Of a DNA stretch of 64,000 bases, positions 33,040 through 45,150 are shown in pieces. Within the stretch, counting starts at the first letter, position 1. Each line of letters opens with the position of its first letter. The notes below the pieces were generated by a model that was not told the DNA's origin, made no database searches, and saw only the letters and a program-made list of their open reading frames with translations. Source of the DNA: Mytilus edulis (Eukaryota; Mollusca; Bivalvia; Mytilida; Mytilidae); contig NC_092357.1 of the NCBI RefSeq assembly GCF_963676685.1, positions 70,460,971 to 70,524,970 on the forward strand. Direction: 5' to 3'. Both the position numbers and the translations under genes were made by a program.

Positions 33040-34720
33040 TTTTATAATGATAGCGATAAAAATTATTCGTGCAGAATAAACATACACTATAAAACAAAAA
33101 TATCCTGTCCAAAAATGACTTACGAGACACCATATTAACCAAATAACTATTTAAAAACTAAGACAGCATACATATAAAATATTATCATTCACAACAATTA
33201 CTATTTAAAAGGGAAATATTATACTATTAGTATCATTGTCCCAGCATTTTAACAAATTTATCAAAACAGGACGTTGTTGCAATGGTGTGACTGGGACTTT
33301 ACGGTGCGTCTAAAAATAACCTAGGCCGCCTCGGTGCACTATAAGCTCTCGAAACTGCACTAAGACCATGATGGAACACTATAGCGAACTTTCTATACTA
33401 ATGAAATGTCCATGTGTGGAAAAAAGATCTTACTATACGCTGTACGGACATTTAGACTTATTCACTAGCTGTGATATACAGTAGGAGATTTAGCAAGGAT
33501 AGCAAGGATACAAAAATTACGATATTAATAACGCTAAAAATTAAAAGGAAAGTGTACGCTATGTCGCCCGGAATCCGACACTGACCTAGCAAATTACGAC
33601 ATAATTAAACCATTAGCAACTTTGTAAAAAATATATAGAAAAAATGTCTTTTCTTTTCCTTAAACTGGGAATATTATGATAATCAGATAAAGGTAATGTC
33701 TGTCAAAAAAAGTATTTTACGAAATAATTGAAATCGGATTTAGATTAGATTTGTGATCGTTGGAATTTAAATAATCTATCTCTTTATAATTAACTTTTTT
33801 AATCAAACGGAACACATACTATAGGAGATGTGGGATATATTTCAATTTGACAGCAACCAAACGACAAAAAAATCATAAATGAATCAAGAGCGCATGTTTA
33901 GTCTTCAACAAGAAACAGGTGTATCTACACAAAAGGTCTGACAGCGTGAAAGACCAAAACCACACTATTATAAGTCATGGTATTCGAAAGCAGGAGATTA
34001 GTACTCTATCAGACAAAACTGCAATCACGTTTACCAAATACTTAACCAACGCACCACAAACTAATGCCTGCACCAAGTTAACGTATAATTGTGATATGAA
34101 GAGATGGCAGATACCCACAACCAACTTGGAACCACCACCAGACAGAAGGACAAATAAGCATTTAGAGGGCTGGCACCCCATATGGAATTTACTGACTCCA
34201 TATATACCGTATTAGGTCACTAGCACACTGTGTAACTAATAATATTCTGTATGGTGATGCAGCATCTTACATCCCCTAACTTGGAAACTAAATGAACATT
34301 AAACATTCATATGTGTATATCAGTGCCTTGTACTTGTATGATATTTGTCTTTATTTATAATCCATTAAAATATAAATCTCTAATAAGACTTTATTTACAA
34401 AATATAACACATGAGTAAAAAAAAACACTTTCAGAAAAAAAGTGTAACTATAAAAAGTGCGACCCCAAAAATTAAAAAAAATATCTTTCCTTTAAAAAGT
34501 ATATCATGGTAGAATTTGACATCAAAATGGGTTGAAATAACAAATATCAACTTATTGCAATACTAACAAAACTTAACTTAATTACATTGTTTACAGAAGC
34601 TCCCATTTCACCTTAGTTAATTCTTGTGTACCTAAAACTTTGTACTAAGGCAAACTGGGATTAATTTTATATATATATATTTTGACAGCTAAGGCGAAAT
34701 GAGAATAAGCCGTTCACACA
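33040..34720. other. Intergenic DNA
   Basis: No convincing gene. The ORF at 33919-34215 has a plausible composition ('CTKLTYNCDMKRWQIPTTNL') but there is an opposing ORF over the same bases and no other support. The rest is AT-rich. Confidence 0.35.
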
Positions 34721-34906
34721 GTGTTTTCACAAACCGGTAATTTCTTCGCCCAGGGATATGAATTTGACATTAAAAGTCCCTCGATAGCTTTACAATACCG
34801 GGCCGTGTCATTTCCGTATATTGTAGATGGAACGTGTAATATACACAATGAATTTCATACACCAGATATACAAATCAACGCTTATCTAAGAGTTAAATTT
34901 TGGTAG
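34721..34906 (+). pseudogene. Exon-like segment, copy B of an inverted pair
   Basis: This is an inverted, diverged copy of 32232-32438. The identity covers 'tttccgtatattgtagatgg' and 'cccagggatatgaatttgac'. The reading frame agrees with copy A from the Leu-Gln-Tyr preceding 'VSFPYIVDGT' onwards but is shifted before that, so at least one copy is broken. It continues into a family segment ('gagttaaattttggtagaat') also found near 47015 and 48540. Confidence 0.45.
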
Positions 34907-35030
34907 AATTTGAAATCGAACTAAGATAGATTTGTTAATTCTTTTGAAAAAATGACACCAATTACTGAGCCGTGAATTATCCAACCAAGCAGGAAAGTCC
35001 CTGAATCAACAAAATTGATCGCATTATCTT
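34885..35030. repeat. Copy of the 'agagttaaattttggtagaa' repeat family
   Basis: It matches the arms at 47010-47330 and 48410-48560, and the site here lacks the MITE found at 47046-47206. Shared words are 'gagttaaattttggtagaat', 'cgaactaagatagat' and 'actgagccgtgaattatcc' (with substitutions). Confidence 0.65.
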
Positions 35031-36536
35031 ATTTTTTTTATGAATTGTGTTGTTAGTACTGGCCCGGGAACACAATTATCCCCCCTTCAATTTTCGTTGT
35101 CAATTTTCGTTCACAAATATAGTTCCCTTTAATTTCAGTATATTTTTTCTTAAATTTTTTTTGCCTTTCCTTTGAATTTTTCCCCATTTTTTTGCTATAA
35201 TGTGAATGTAAGGTCATCTAAGAGAATTTCTGTAAAATTTTTTTTTGATATTTTGAGCAGAAATGAGTGATTTCGTTAGGTAAACATAGGTGGGATTTCC
35301 CCTTTTTGGAAGCTCTCTGGCTTAACCCATACTGGTGTCCTTGTGTTTAGACAGATCAGTATCTAAAAATGAATACTTTAATGAACGAATGAACTTTATT
35401 ACCTTAAAACTACATTTCATAGTAACAGAAAACATATATATTTGCAATTATTAATACCATGCACATTGGTTGAAAAAAAACCTTGATTTAACTTGCATGT
35501 AGCTTGCAGGACCGATTTACCTGTAACATTTGTAGAAATTTAGATTTTTATGTAAGATGACCGGTAGTGCTGTCTCAATTCAGAGTTTGAACTTTAAAAA
35601 ACATGATTAAGTGTGTATTAATATAGTACAGAATAGTATAGAATGTGAAAGCGATTCCTTTGATATAAAATTTGCAGCAATATTCCAGTATAAAATGTCT
35701 GTCTATCTGTAGCTACATCCAACACTAAACATGTCATGATATAATGATATTCGTCACAGATATCTCTTGAGCCGCAGAAATGACAAAGTCTGTCTTGAAA
35801 GGGGTTAGTTATTATAACTTTATGAAGTTAATCTCTTTTCATGCTTTTGGAGAGTTGTCTCATTGGCAATCAATACCACATCTCGATCTTTTTTTTATTT
35901 TTTTATATATATATAAAGTTAGACTTCAATGCCTCCCCCCCCCCACCATTTTTCTTGAAACTCCTCGTAGATTTATAATAGATAGCTTACATATAACATA
36001 CGTTTTGATAGCTACTAATAAAGATCTTATTTTAGTTTAAAAACTTTACGAATGCCCAGCAAAGATTAAGCGTGTTGCATTCGAAGTGATCAGACTACCG
36101 CTAGGCCATTTCAACTCGAAATATATAAAATATTGTTGCATCGGTAAAACTTTGAATCATTTTTGACAAAACTATTATAATTTAAGACTGCTCTGCTTTT
36201 ACAATAACTGTTTACTTGTTATCATTTCAATGAATATCGAGTAATATTTGTCGATGGACGGTTGTTGAGTTAATGCACGGTATTGTGATTTTTTTCACAA
36301 TTGAATTTATAGAACCTTTTGTTAAGATTCATTGTCATATGTATCAAATTAAAATAGCTTTCTATTACCAGTTCTTTGGCGTTGCAACACCACTGCATGG
36401 TCATCCAATCAAAATAGGAAAGTTATAATATTTATTTTATTAATAATATAATCTTTTATTCGTAAGCAATACAACTTACAGAAAATAATTATTACAAATA
36501 TTAAATTACATCAGTGAAATATATTTACATTTAAAC
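35031..36536. other. Intergenic DNA
   Basis: AT-rich, with a C-run at 35934-35944 and a fragment of the 'gagttgtctcattggcaatc' mussel repeat near 35850. No gene seen. Confidence 0.4.
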
Positions 36537-36894
36537 AATTAGTCAAATAATCATATAAGTAGGTATACCATTATAACAGTACAGCAGAATAGGATCAAAT
36601 GGATTTTTAGCATTAATGAATGAATTTAATTTCGTACCTTCTCAGTCAGAAATAAAAACTTCCCTTTAATTGGTAAGTTCCTTTACATTATGAACTGATA
36701 CTGGTGAGAACCCAACCACTTTAAAAGGGGGTCCCAACCGAGCATAAAAAAAGGGGCGAGTTCCGACTGTATATATATGCCCCCATTCAAATGCATTGAT
36801 CGTCTAAAAAGTTTAAGATTCGACGGTTTTCTCCAACAATATGGTTTGATAAATTTCTTTCGAAGTTCATTATACTTTTCACATACTAAAATAA

Positions 36895-37165
36895 GGCAGC
36901 AACCATTTGATTTTCTTGCGGGGGGGGGGGGGGGATTGGGCTATGGATTTTTTTCCCCAGACAAACATTTTTTTTAGCGACAAATTTTTTTCTTTCAATA
37001 TTAGCATTACATATAGTGTCAGCTGAGGGTGAAACAAACATTTTTTTTCTCAGGGTCAATAACAAATTATTTTTTCTCCAAAACTGGAAACAAACTTTTA
37101 TTTCTAGAAAAAAAACATAGCCCCCCCCCCCCTTTCCACCCCCAGAAAATCAAATGGTTGCTGCC
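36895..37165. mobile_element. 271-bp Harbinger-type MITE, left arm copy
   Basis: The inverted ends 'ggcagcaaccatttgatttt' and its complement are flanked by TAA at 36892-36894 and 37166-37168. The interior is a G-run, T-rich blocks and a C-run with no protein. TAA duplication and GG..CC ends fit PIF/Harbinger MITEs. Confidence 0.8.
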
Positions 37166-37574
37166 TAAAGCTACCGTTTAATCTATCTTTGAATTCAATT
37201 AAAAACAAGTTCAAATTTTTTTTTAACCTAATGTAACCGTATATTAAAGCGTTGTCATCCGTATCAATAAATTGTTTATCAAAATTGAAGTGCATGAGTA
37301 TTATTAACGTCTGGGATGAGTGTGAGATTTCTCTGTTGATGGGAATAAACAAAATTTAGCTGAATTTGTATTATTCAAATTAATGAAAAGGCAAGCTAGT
37401 GTGTGTTTAAAATGATATTGTTGGAATGGATTTAAAACATTACAAATGTGTGTAACCGATTTTAGGTTTTGGACTGCGAATATGAAAATAATTTATTTGT
37501 GAAATCACATTCTTTAAGATGACATATTTTGTAAGTACGTTAACCTTTTATTCTAATTATAGTATCTTTGAAAT

Positions 37575-37735
37575 GCATTTTATAGCTGACTATGCGGTAT
37601 GTGCTTTGCTCATTGTTGACGGCCGTACGGTGACATATAGTTGTTAATGTCTGTGTACTTTTGGTCTCTTGTGGACAGTTGTCTCATTCGCAATCATACC
37701 ACATCTTCAGTCTTGTATATTTATATAGCTGTTAC
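37575..37735 (-). repeat. SINE-like mussel repeat, left arm copy
   Basis: Reverse orientation of the family found at 52747-52900: 'gacagttgtctcattcgcaa' and 'tgttaatgtctgtgtac' are diagnostic. It is mirrored at 39955-40115. Confidence 0.7.
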
Positions 37736-39954
37736 TTACAACTGTCATGTGTACATGTTCCAGGCTCGTGCCGCTGAAAGAGGTCCCTTTTCAAGTTTGA
37801 AAATAGGTGAATAGGTCGGGAAAACTATCAGAAATAAATATGATAAAAATAACAGTAAAGTTCCCACTACTTTTTTGGTAAACTTTCTTGCTATTCCCGA
37901 GTGTGTTTTTGTGATTTATGCAATTTTATTCATGGACTAGCTAGCATAAAGAATTACATGTACATTTAAATAGTATAGATCGATTCGTGTTTTAAAATCA
38001 AACAAACGCTACTGCTTGCACTGATGATAAAAAAATTACTTTTATATATATATATAAAAAAAACAATGTATTTGTTACATGTTATTGGGATTAAATTGTA
38101 TATTTTGAAGATCATATTCCGTAATGTTATGCCCTGAATTCTATTCGATGTCTATAAAGCAAATAAAATCTATTTGTACTCGTAACAAAAAGGAGAAAAG
38201 ATTGGGCTGCCTCTCTTCAATTTTGTCCAGTTACCAAAGTAAAATCAAAATTAAATTCTCCGACAATGCACATGGTGATATTGTATATGTCATTCAAACA
38301 CTTACACTTGTTCTTTTATTTGTGTGGCAATTTTAATGACCATTTTAATTCAAAGCTTGGATTTGCATCCTTCATTCTCCAGTACGTTTGAATTTCTACA
38401 TACATCACAGTCAGTAATTAAATTAAAGTTGTGTGTTAAACGTCAATACGAAAGCAAACAATCCATAGTAAAAAAAATATTTAGAGGGCACATATGTATC
38501 TTTCGTCTGACAGCACGTATACACCACTGTTATCGTAAATTATATAAACATAGATTTATTTTTTTTTAAGACAAAAAAGAGAAAAGAACTGATAAGTGCG
38601 GGTAATCCATGCGCCTTGTTTCGATATCTTAAAAATTAATTATTCTTTTATCTATTATAACACGTGAAAACTACACCGGTGAGTTCCATACATGTCATAA
38701 ACTTACAGCTGGTCCTGAACATGCATGAAGTATTTGCCACTGGACTTTAAACAACAATCAATCACACTATAACTTATAGTATATATAGTTGTGAAATACA
38801 AAATGTATATTATAATGATACATTTAGATAAATAAATAGATTAATCTATTTATTTATCTAAATGTATCATTATAATATACATTTTGTATTTCACAACTAT
38901 ATATACTATAAGTTATAGTGTGATTGATTGTTGTTTAAAGTCCAGTGGCAAATACTTCATGCATGTTCAGGACCAGCTGTAAGTTTATGACATGTATGGA
39001 ACTCACCGGTGTAGTTTTCACGTGTTATAATAGATAAAAGAATAATTAATTTTTAAGATATCGAAACAAGGCGCATGGATTACCCGCACTTATCAGTTCT
39101 TTTCTCTTTTTTGTCTTAAAAAAAAAAAAAATCTATGTTTATATAATTTACGATAACAGTGGTGTATACGTGCTGTCAGACGAAAGATACATATGTGCCC
39201 TCTAAATATTTTTTTTACTATGGATTGTTTGCTTTCGTATTGACGTTTAACACACAACTTTAATTTAATTACTGACTGTGATGTATGTAGAAATTCAAAC
39301 GTACTGGAGAATGAAGGATGCAAATCCAAGCTTTGAATTAAAATGGTCATTAAAATTGCCACACAAATAAAAGAACAAGTGTAAGTGTTTGAATGACATA
39401 TACAATATCACCATGTGCATTGTCGGAGAATTTAATTTTGATTTTACTTTGGTAACTGGACAAAATTGAAGAGAGGCAGCCCAATCTTTTCTCCTTTTTG
39501 TTACGAGTACAAATAGATTTTATTTGCTTTATAGACATCGAATAGAATTCAGGGCATAACATTACGGAATATGATCTTCAAAATATACAATTTAATCCCA
39601 ATAACATGTAACAAATACATTGTTTTTTTTATATATATATATAAAAGTAATTTTTTTATCATCAGTGCAAGCAGTAGCGTTTGTTTGATTTTAAAACACG
39701 AATCGATCTATACTATTTAAATGTACATGTAATTCTTTATGCTAGCTAGTCCATGAATAAAATTGCATAAATCACAAAAACACACTCGGGAATAGCAAGA
39801 AAGTTTACCAAAAAAGTAGTGGGAACTTTACTGTTATTTTTATCATATTTATTTCTGATAGTTTTCCCGACCTATTCACCTATTTTCAAACTTGAAAAGG
39901 GACCTCTTTCAGCGGCACGAGCCTGGAACATGTACACATGACAGTTGTAAGTAA

Positions 39955-40115
39955 CAGCTATATAAATATACAAGACTGAAGATGTGGTATGATTGCGAAT
40001 GAGACAACTGTCCACAAGAGACCAAAAGTACACAGACATTAACAACTATATGTCACCGTACGGCCGTCAACAATGAGCAAAGCACATACCGCATAGTCAG
40101 CTATAAAATGCATTT
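39955..40115 (+). repeat. SINE-like mussel repeat, right arm copy
   Basis: The mirror image of 37575-37735 inside the palindrome: 'gatgtggtatgattgcgaat' followed by 'acagacattaacaacta' and 'cgcatagtcagctataaaa'. Confidence 0.7.
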
Positions 40116-40520
40116 CAAAGATACTATAATTAGAATAAAAGGTTAACGTACTTACAAAATATGTCATCTTAAAGAATGTGATTTCACAAATAAATTATTT
40201 TCATATTCGCAGTCCAAAACCTAAAATCGGTTACACACATTTGTAATGTTTTAAATCCATTCCAACAATATCATTTTAAACACACACTAGCTTGCCTTTT
40301 CATTAATTTGAATAATACAAATTCAGCTAAATTTTGTTTATTCCCATCAACAGAGAAATCTCACACTCATCCCAGACGTTAATAATACTCATGCACTTCA
40401 ATTTTGATAAACAATTTATTGATACGGATGACAACGCTTTAATATACGGTTACATTAGGTTAAAAAAAAATTTGAACTTGTTTTTAATTGAATTCAAAGA
40501 TAGATTAAACGGTAGCTTTA

Positions 40521-40794
40521 GGCAGCAACCATTTGATTTTCTGGGGGTGGAAAGGGGGGGGGGGGGCTATGTTTTTTTTCTAGAAATAAAAGTTTGTTTC
40601 CAGTTTTGGAGAAAAAATAATTTGTTATTGACCCTGAGAAAAAAAATGTTTGTTTCACCCTCAGCTGACACTATATGTAATGCTAATATTGAAAGAAAAA
40701 AATTTGTCGCTAAAAAAAATGTTTGTCTGGGGAAAAAAATCCATAGCCCAATCCCCCCCCCCCCCCCCCGCAAGAAAATCAAATGGTTGCTGCC
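40521..40794. mobile_element. Harbinger-type MITE, right arm copy
   Basis: The mirror image of 36895-37165, 3 bp longer because of homopolymer differences. Ends 'ggcagcaaccatttgatttt' and complement are flanked by TTA/TAA. Confidence 0.8.
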
Positions 40795-41151
40795 TTATTT
40801 TAGTATGTGAAAAGTATAATGAACTTCGAAAGAAATTTATCAAACCATATTGTTGGAGAAAACCGTCGAATCTTAAACTTTTTAGACGATCAATGCATTT
40901 GAATGGGGGCATATATATACAGTCGGAACTCGCCCCTTTTTTTATGCTCGGTTGGGACCCCCTTTTAAAGTGGTTGGGTTCTCACCAGTATCAGTTCATA
41001 ATGTAAAGGAACTTACCAATTAAAGGGAAGTTTTTATTTCTGACTGAGAAGGTACGAAATTAAATTCATTCATTAATGCTAAAAATCCATTTGATCCTAT
41101 TCTGCTGTACTGTTATAATGGTATACCTACTTATATGATTATTTGACTAAT

Positions 41152-41625
41152 TAACACTGGACACTTTTAATTTGCAAAACACTCATTTGCAAATCCGCCG
41201 CCGCCTCAAACAAGAGCTACAATATCATGTATATAACCAAAATGTGCAGAATTACATGGGATTCAATAATTTCATTGGTTTTCTACAGTTACTTTCATAT
41301 TTATTTTGCAATTTGAATTATAAAAACATGGGATTTTCAATATCCCATGGGACAGGGCAAAATCCCATGGGATTTACCATTATCCCATGGGATTTTGGTT
41401 AAATCCCATGGGATTTTTTTTTGTCCCATGGGATTATTGTAGTCCCATGGGATATTTGTTGTCCGATGGGACAAAAAAAATCCCATGGGATTTTTATTAT
41501 CCCATGGGATTTTTAATATCCCATGGGACAAATTAAAATCCTATGGGATTCTAATTGTAAATATATAGATATAAATAAACAGTAATGTGTATGTTACAAT
41601 GTTTTCTATTTGGTAGTAAATTATT
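41152..41625 (+). repeat. CCCATGGG palindrome-array repeat, copy A
   Basis: The element starts 'taacactggacacttttaat', passes 'gcaaatccgccgccgcctca', and then has an array at 41341-41552. In the array the palindrome 'tcccatggga' recurs about every 19 bp, nine intact copies plus the variants CCGATGGG and CCTATGGG. It ends near 'atgtgtatgttacaatg'. An inverted second copy at 57397-57851 has the same order and the same variant positions. The left edge coincides with the palindrome boundary at 41152. The ORFs here (for example 41172-41402) are not coding. Confidence 0.85.
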
Positions 41626-42419
41626 ATAAGATGAATCTTTTTAATTGAATATCTTTTTTTCTTGGGAAATGTTAATTTAGCATATTGTTCTTTAACTGTT
41701 CAAAACTAAACTTTTAAACAACAAAGCAGATAATGTAAGTATCAATATATGTTTATTCATGAATTATAGAATACTTTCTTGAAACACAATTATTTGCCAT
41801 TTGAAATCAATAAAAACTCTATTGTTAGGCTTAACATACTAGTAGCTATTTAAGTAAATCTATTTTTTTCACAATATCTCTCAACACAAAACATTAATAG
41901 TTTCTTATCATCCAGCATTGTTTGATGGTATAGTCCACTTTTTGGACATTCAGCACAGAACTTTGACATTATTGTGGTTTCAATATTTTTTTGAATTTAA
42001 AAGAACTTCAAATCATTGACTGAGTGATGAAAATAATAACTGATCCAACTTTTGTCTTTGAATTTATTCTGGTCTTGTTTCTATGTTTTCTCCATTTATT
42101 CTAGGTGGTGAATTTCAATCCTTCTGAAAAAGAACCAATAAAATCTAAAGTAATGGATTATACAAAATTGTTTTCATACATGTAGCAATAATATGATTTT
42201 CAATAAAAATAGCTATGCGATATGGATTTTACTGATTGTTAAAGGTTGTCCAGTGTCATCAGTTGCTAACGGCCTACATCCTTTGGTCTCTGATGGAGGG
42301 TTGTCAAATTAGCAATATACCACATCTTCCTATTCTAATACCATATAACAATCAATTAATTTATTCTTCTTTATAACATTTGGGTATTTTCCCAAGTTAT
42401 ATACATAATATATATATAT

Positions 42420-42626
42420 ACTGTAAATTCGGAATTAATGCGAGTTTTTTTTATTGCGAAAAATGCAACGGAGTTGTAAACGCAATAATTTAAACTCGCA
42501 TTATGAAATATTTTATATGGATTAAACAGGATTTTTCTCAAAATCGTAAAATTTAAAATCGCATTTAAGTCTAAAATGACAGAATCGCAATAATAAATGC
42601 ACGCAATAATTTATGAATTTACTGTA
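42420..42626. mobile_element. Short MITE with 'actgtaaattc' ends
   Basis: The left end 'actgtaaattcggaattaat' and right end 'aatttatgaatttactgta' are inverted and lie in a TA context on both sides. The interior repeats 'cgcaataat' and 'aatcgcat'. About 207 bp, no ORF; a Tc1/mariner-type derivative is possible. Confidence 0.6.
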
Positions 42627-44154
42627 TAAAGATCAATGTTAAAAGTTTAGACAACTATAATAACATTCCATTATTCACAAGAATTTGCAATATATTATAC
42701 AAAATGCAGACAACAGAAACAATATTTCTTTAAGCTTTTGAAGTTCAGACAGATTTCAATTTGTGTTTTATTTCAATGAAAAAATACCTTGAACATATTG
42801 GAAATTATAACATTGATACAAAAAAAATATGTATGTTTTATCCTTATTTTTTGTGTTGTTGGCTTGCTGTCTCATTTTAATATACATTTAAACATACATC
42901 AATAATCTTCTTCTTTCATGTCTTTATTAAAAGTAAAAATGGGATATTTTTGATTTTGATATCCCAAAACATTATAGTTCTATCAAACACCAATGTGTTT
43001 GATATTAATTTTAAGACATGTATAAATGTTCCAGACCATATCAGTATTCGGATGTTACTTTTACGGTCCAGAACTTACAGTCCCACCATATGTGTACAGT
43101 CAGACCATTTAAGTATATTTGTACTGTCTGGTACCAGCTCGACCAAACCTGTGTTTTTATTTTAACTGCAATTAAACTTTTTGTATTAATCTATTAAAGA
43201 TTTCAGTTATGTTGATCTGTACTGTACATTTGTTTGTAATAAACTTGACCAACTTCTTAAAATTGGGCAAGCGTACAGTCCAAATACTTGTTTGTTCTGG
43301 AACATAAACATGATTAACAAGCATTTGGCAGGATGTCATGCTAAAATCCCATTAATATTAGTACTAAATTTTGAGTATATACATGTAAATCCACAAGTTA
43401 CTTACTGAAATTCATGGTGAACACTCACCAAAAACTTACAATTTAGAGGAAAGACTGGAAAGATGAATGCACTAACACTATCAAAACAGAGCATAAAACT
43501 TACCGAAAAACAAGATGTTTTACATTTATCCAGGAGCAGGATAATTGAAAAGTTGTTTTTTTCTTTCTCTGCTGTCCATCATATAACCTTTGATTTCATT
43601 CATGCAAAATATGAAAATCTGCAAAGGTAAGACCTAGAACCTCAACTTATCCACATTTTGAATTTTGAACTGCATACTTGTCCTTTTCATCTTGCTGACA
43701 ACCTAAACATAAAAAAATGATAAAAACATAATTCTAGATTGACTTTGTGTTTTTATTTTTGTTGGTACATGTACAAACAATTTTCCCAACTTTAAAACGA
43801 AAACATCATCACCAAAGAGGAGGTCATACTAACCTCCGAAATATTTAAACAAACCGAAATTATTACTTGATTAAGATCTTGTCGTAAATTAATTGCATAG
43901 ATACTCTAATTTTTGAAAACTTGATGTCTATTGCATACTTATATTTCTTTGTACGAGAGTATGCATATTAAGATGGACTCCATGGACTTTAATGTTAGCA
44001 TGATTAATTTTACAGTCACTGACAGTTTTTCAGCTCTATGTGTACATTTTGAGAGAATCTTGCAATACTGTATATTCTGATATTCAGAACTTATTGTGAG
44101 GTTTTTATTAATACAACTGAAAGCTGTATCTCGTTTTCATTTCTGATACATATT
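42627..44154. other. Intergenic DNA
   Basis: AT-rich sequence without a gene I can support. The 71-residue ORF at 42950 has no supporting feature. Confidence 0.4.
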
Positions 44155-44290
44155 TATGAGCTGAAGACCAGTGCCGAATTTTTCTCACTGCATTGAAGAC
44201 CCATAGGTGACCTTCGGCCGTTGTCTGCTCTTTGATTGGGTTGTTGTCTCTTTGTCAAATTCCCAGTTTCCACTTCCCATTTTATATCAT
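44155..44290 (+). mobile_element. Isolated 3' tail of Penelope-like family
   Basis: 'cactgcattgaagacccata', 'gtgaccttcggccgttgtct' and 'gggttgttgtctctttg' match the end of the tail at 27565-28205. The copy is 5' truncated with no RT nearby. Confidence 0.65.
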
Positions 44291-44494
44291 GTATGCTGAT
44301 TTTTCTTAAATTACAATATTCAATCATGCAATTTTGTCCATTATTGAAAATACGATAAGCAAAAATAAATGCACAAAAAATTTAACATTGTTATATATGT
44401 AAAAGACTTTTTTTTAAATTCAAAACAGTTGCCTACACTGTTAATTTCCTTGTTTGATTTCATATTTTTAAAGCCTTTATAGCTAGCTAGATGG

Positions 44495-45150
44495 TATGCC
44501 GGGGCGGATCCAGCCATTTTAAAAAGGGGGGTTCCCAACCCAAGACAAAGGGGATGATCCTATATTCATTTGATTTGTTTTTTTGTCTCATACAAGAATA
44601 TATATGGTTTGACGGTGGGGATCAGGGATCCTGAAATTTTTTCACCTAACCACTGGATGACAGGGGATCTCAACCATTTAAAAGTTTCTCAAACATGTGG
44701 GGGTGGGGGTGAACCCCATGGACTCTCCCTATATTTCCTTTTATTTGTTTTATTGTTCTATACAAGAATATATAAATATGGTTTAGGGGTGGGGATCTTG
44801 ACCGTTTACAAGTTTTCAAACTAGAGGGGGTGGGACTTCACTTTTATTTTATTTCATTATTAATTTTATTGTCCCCGACAAGAATATATATGGTTTAGGG
44901 GTGGGGATCTGGATCGTTCACAAGATAATAGCACATTCTCAAATTGAACAGAGTGGTGAAACCCCCAAAGACCTCCTTTTAATTTCATTTGATTTGTTTT
45001 ATCGTCCCATTCAAGAATTTATATGGTTTAGGGATGGGGATCTGGACCGTTTACAAGATAATAGCATATTCTCAAATTGAAAGGGGTGGGGATTACCTCC
45101 CATGGACTCACCCTCCCTTCTTTCTTCCCCCCCGAAATACCTTTTAATAA
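44495..45150. repeat. MITE fragment and degenerate tandem array
   Basis: It begins with 'ggggcggatccagccatttt' (same family as 47046-47206) and then has four diverged units with 'caagaatatatatggttt' followed by 'ggggtggggatct'. These lie near 44593, 44762, 44880 and 45011, with spacing of about 170, 118 and 131 bp. Non-coding. Confidence 0.7.

Larger units (their letters stand above)
36537..41152. repeat. 4.6-kb spacerless palindrome
   Basis: The left arm 36537-38842 and right arm 38843-41152 are reverse complements with no spacer; the centre is 'agattaatct' (38838-38847). The differences I see are in homopolymer lengths (C/G runs near 36919, 37121, 40554, 40755; A/T runs near 38562 and 39118). 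The flanks differ: 'taaac' on the left and 'aacactgg' on the right. Each arm carries the same MITE, SINE-like fragment and short ORFs, so every ORF here is duplicated in mirror image. No ORF is convincing. Confidence 0.95.

Noticed and set aside
33919..34215. 98-residue ORF with plausible composition
   Set aside because: An opposing ORF covers the same bases and no splice sites or homology are evident.
36777..36977. Mirror-image ORFs in the 4.6-kb palindrome (also 37104, 38124, 38324, 39093, 39350, 40334, 40567, 40661)
   Set aside because: They follow MITE ends and homopolymers, appear only as inverted pairs, and lack recognisable domains.
41172..41531. ORFs with repeated Met-Gly-Phe / Pro-Trp-Asp peptides (also 57507-57887)
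   Set aside because: Translation of the CCCATGGG array, readable in both strands because the unit is palindromic.
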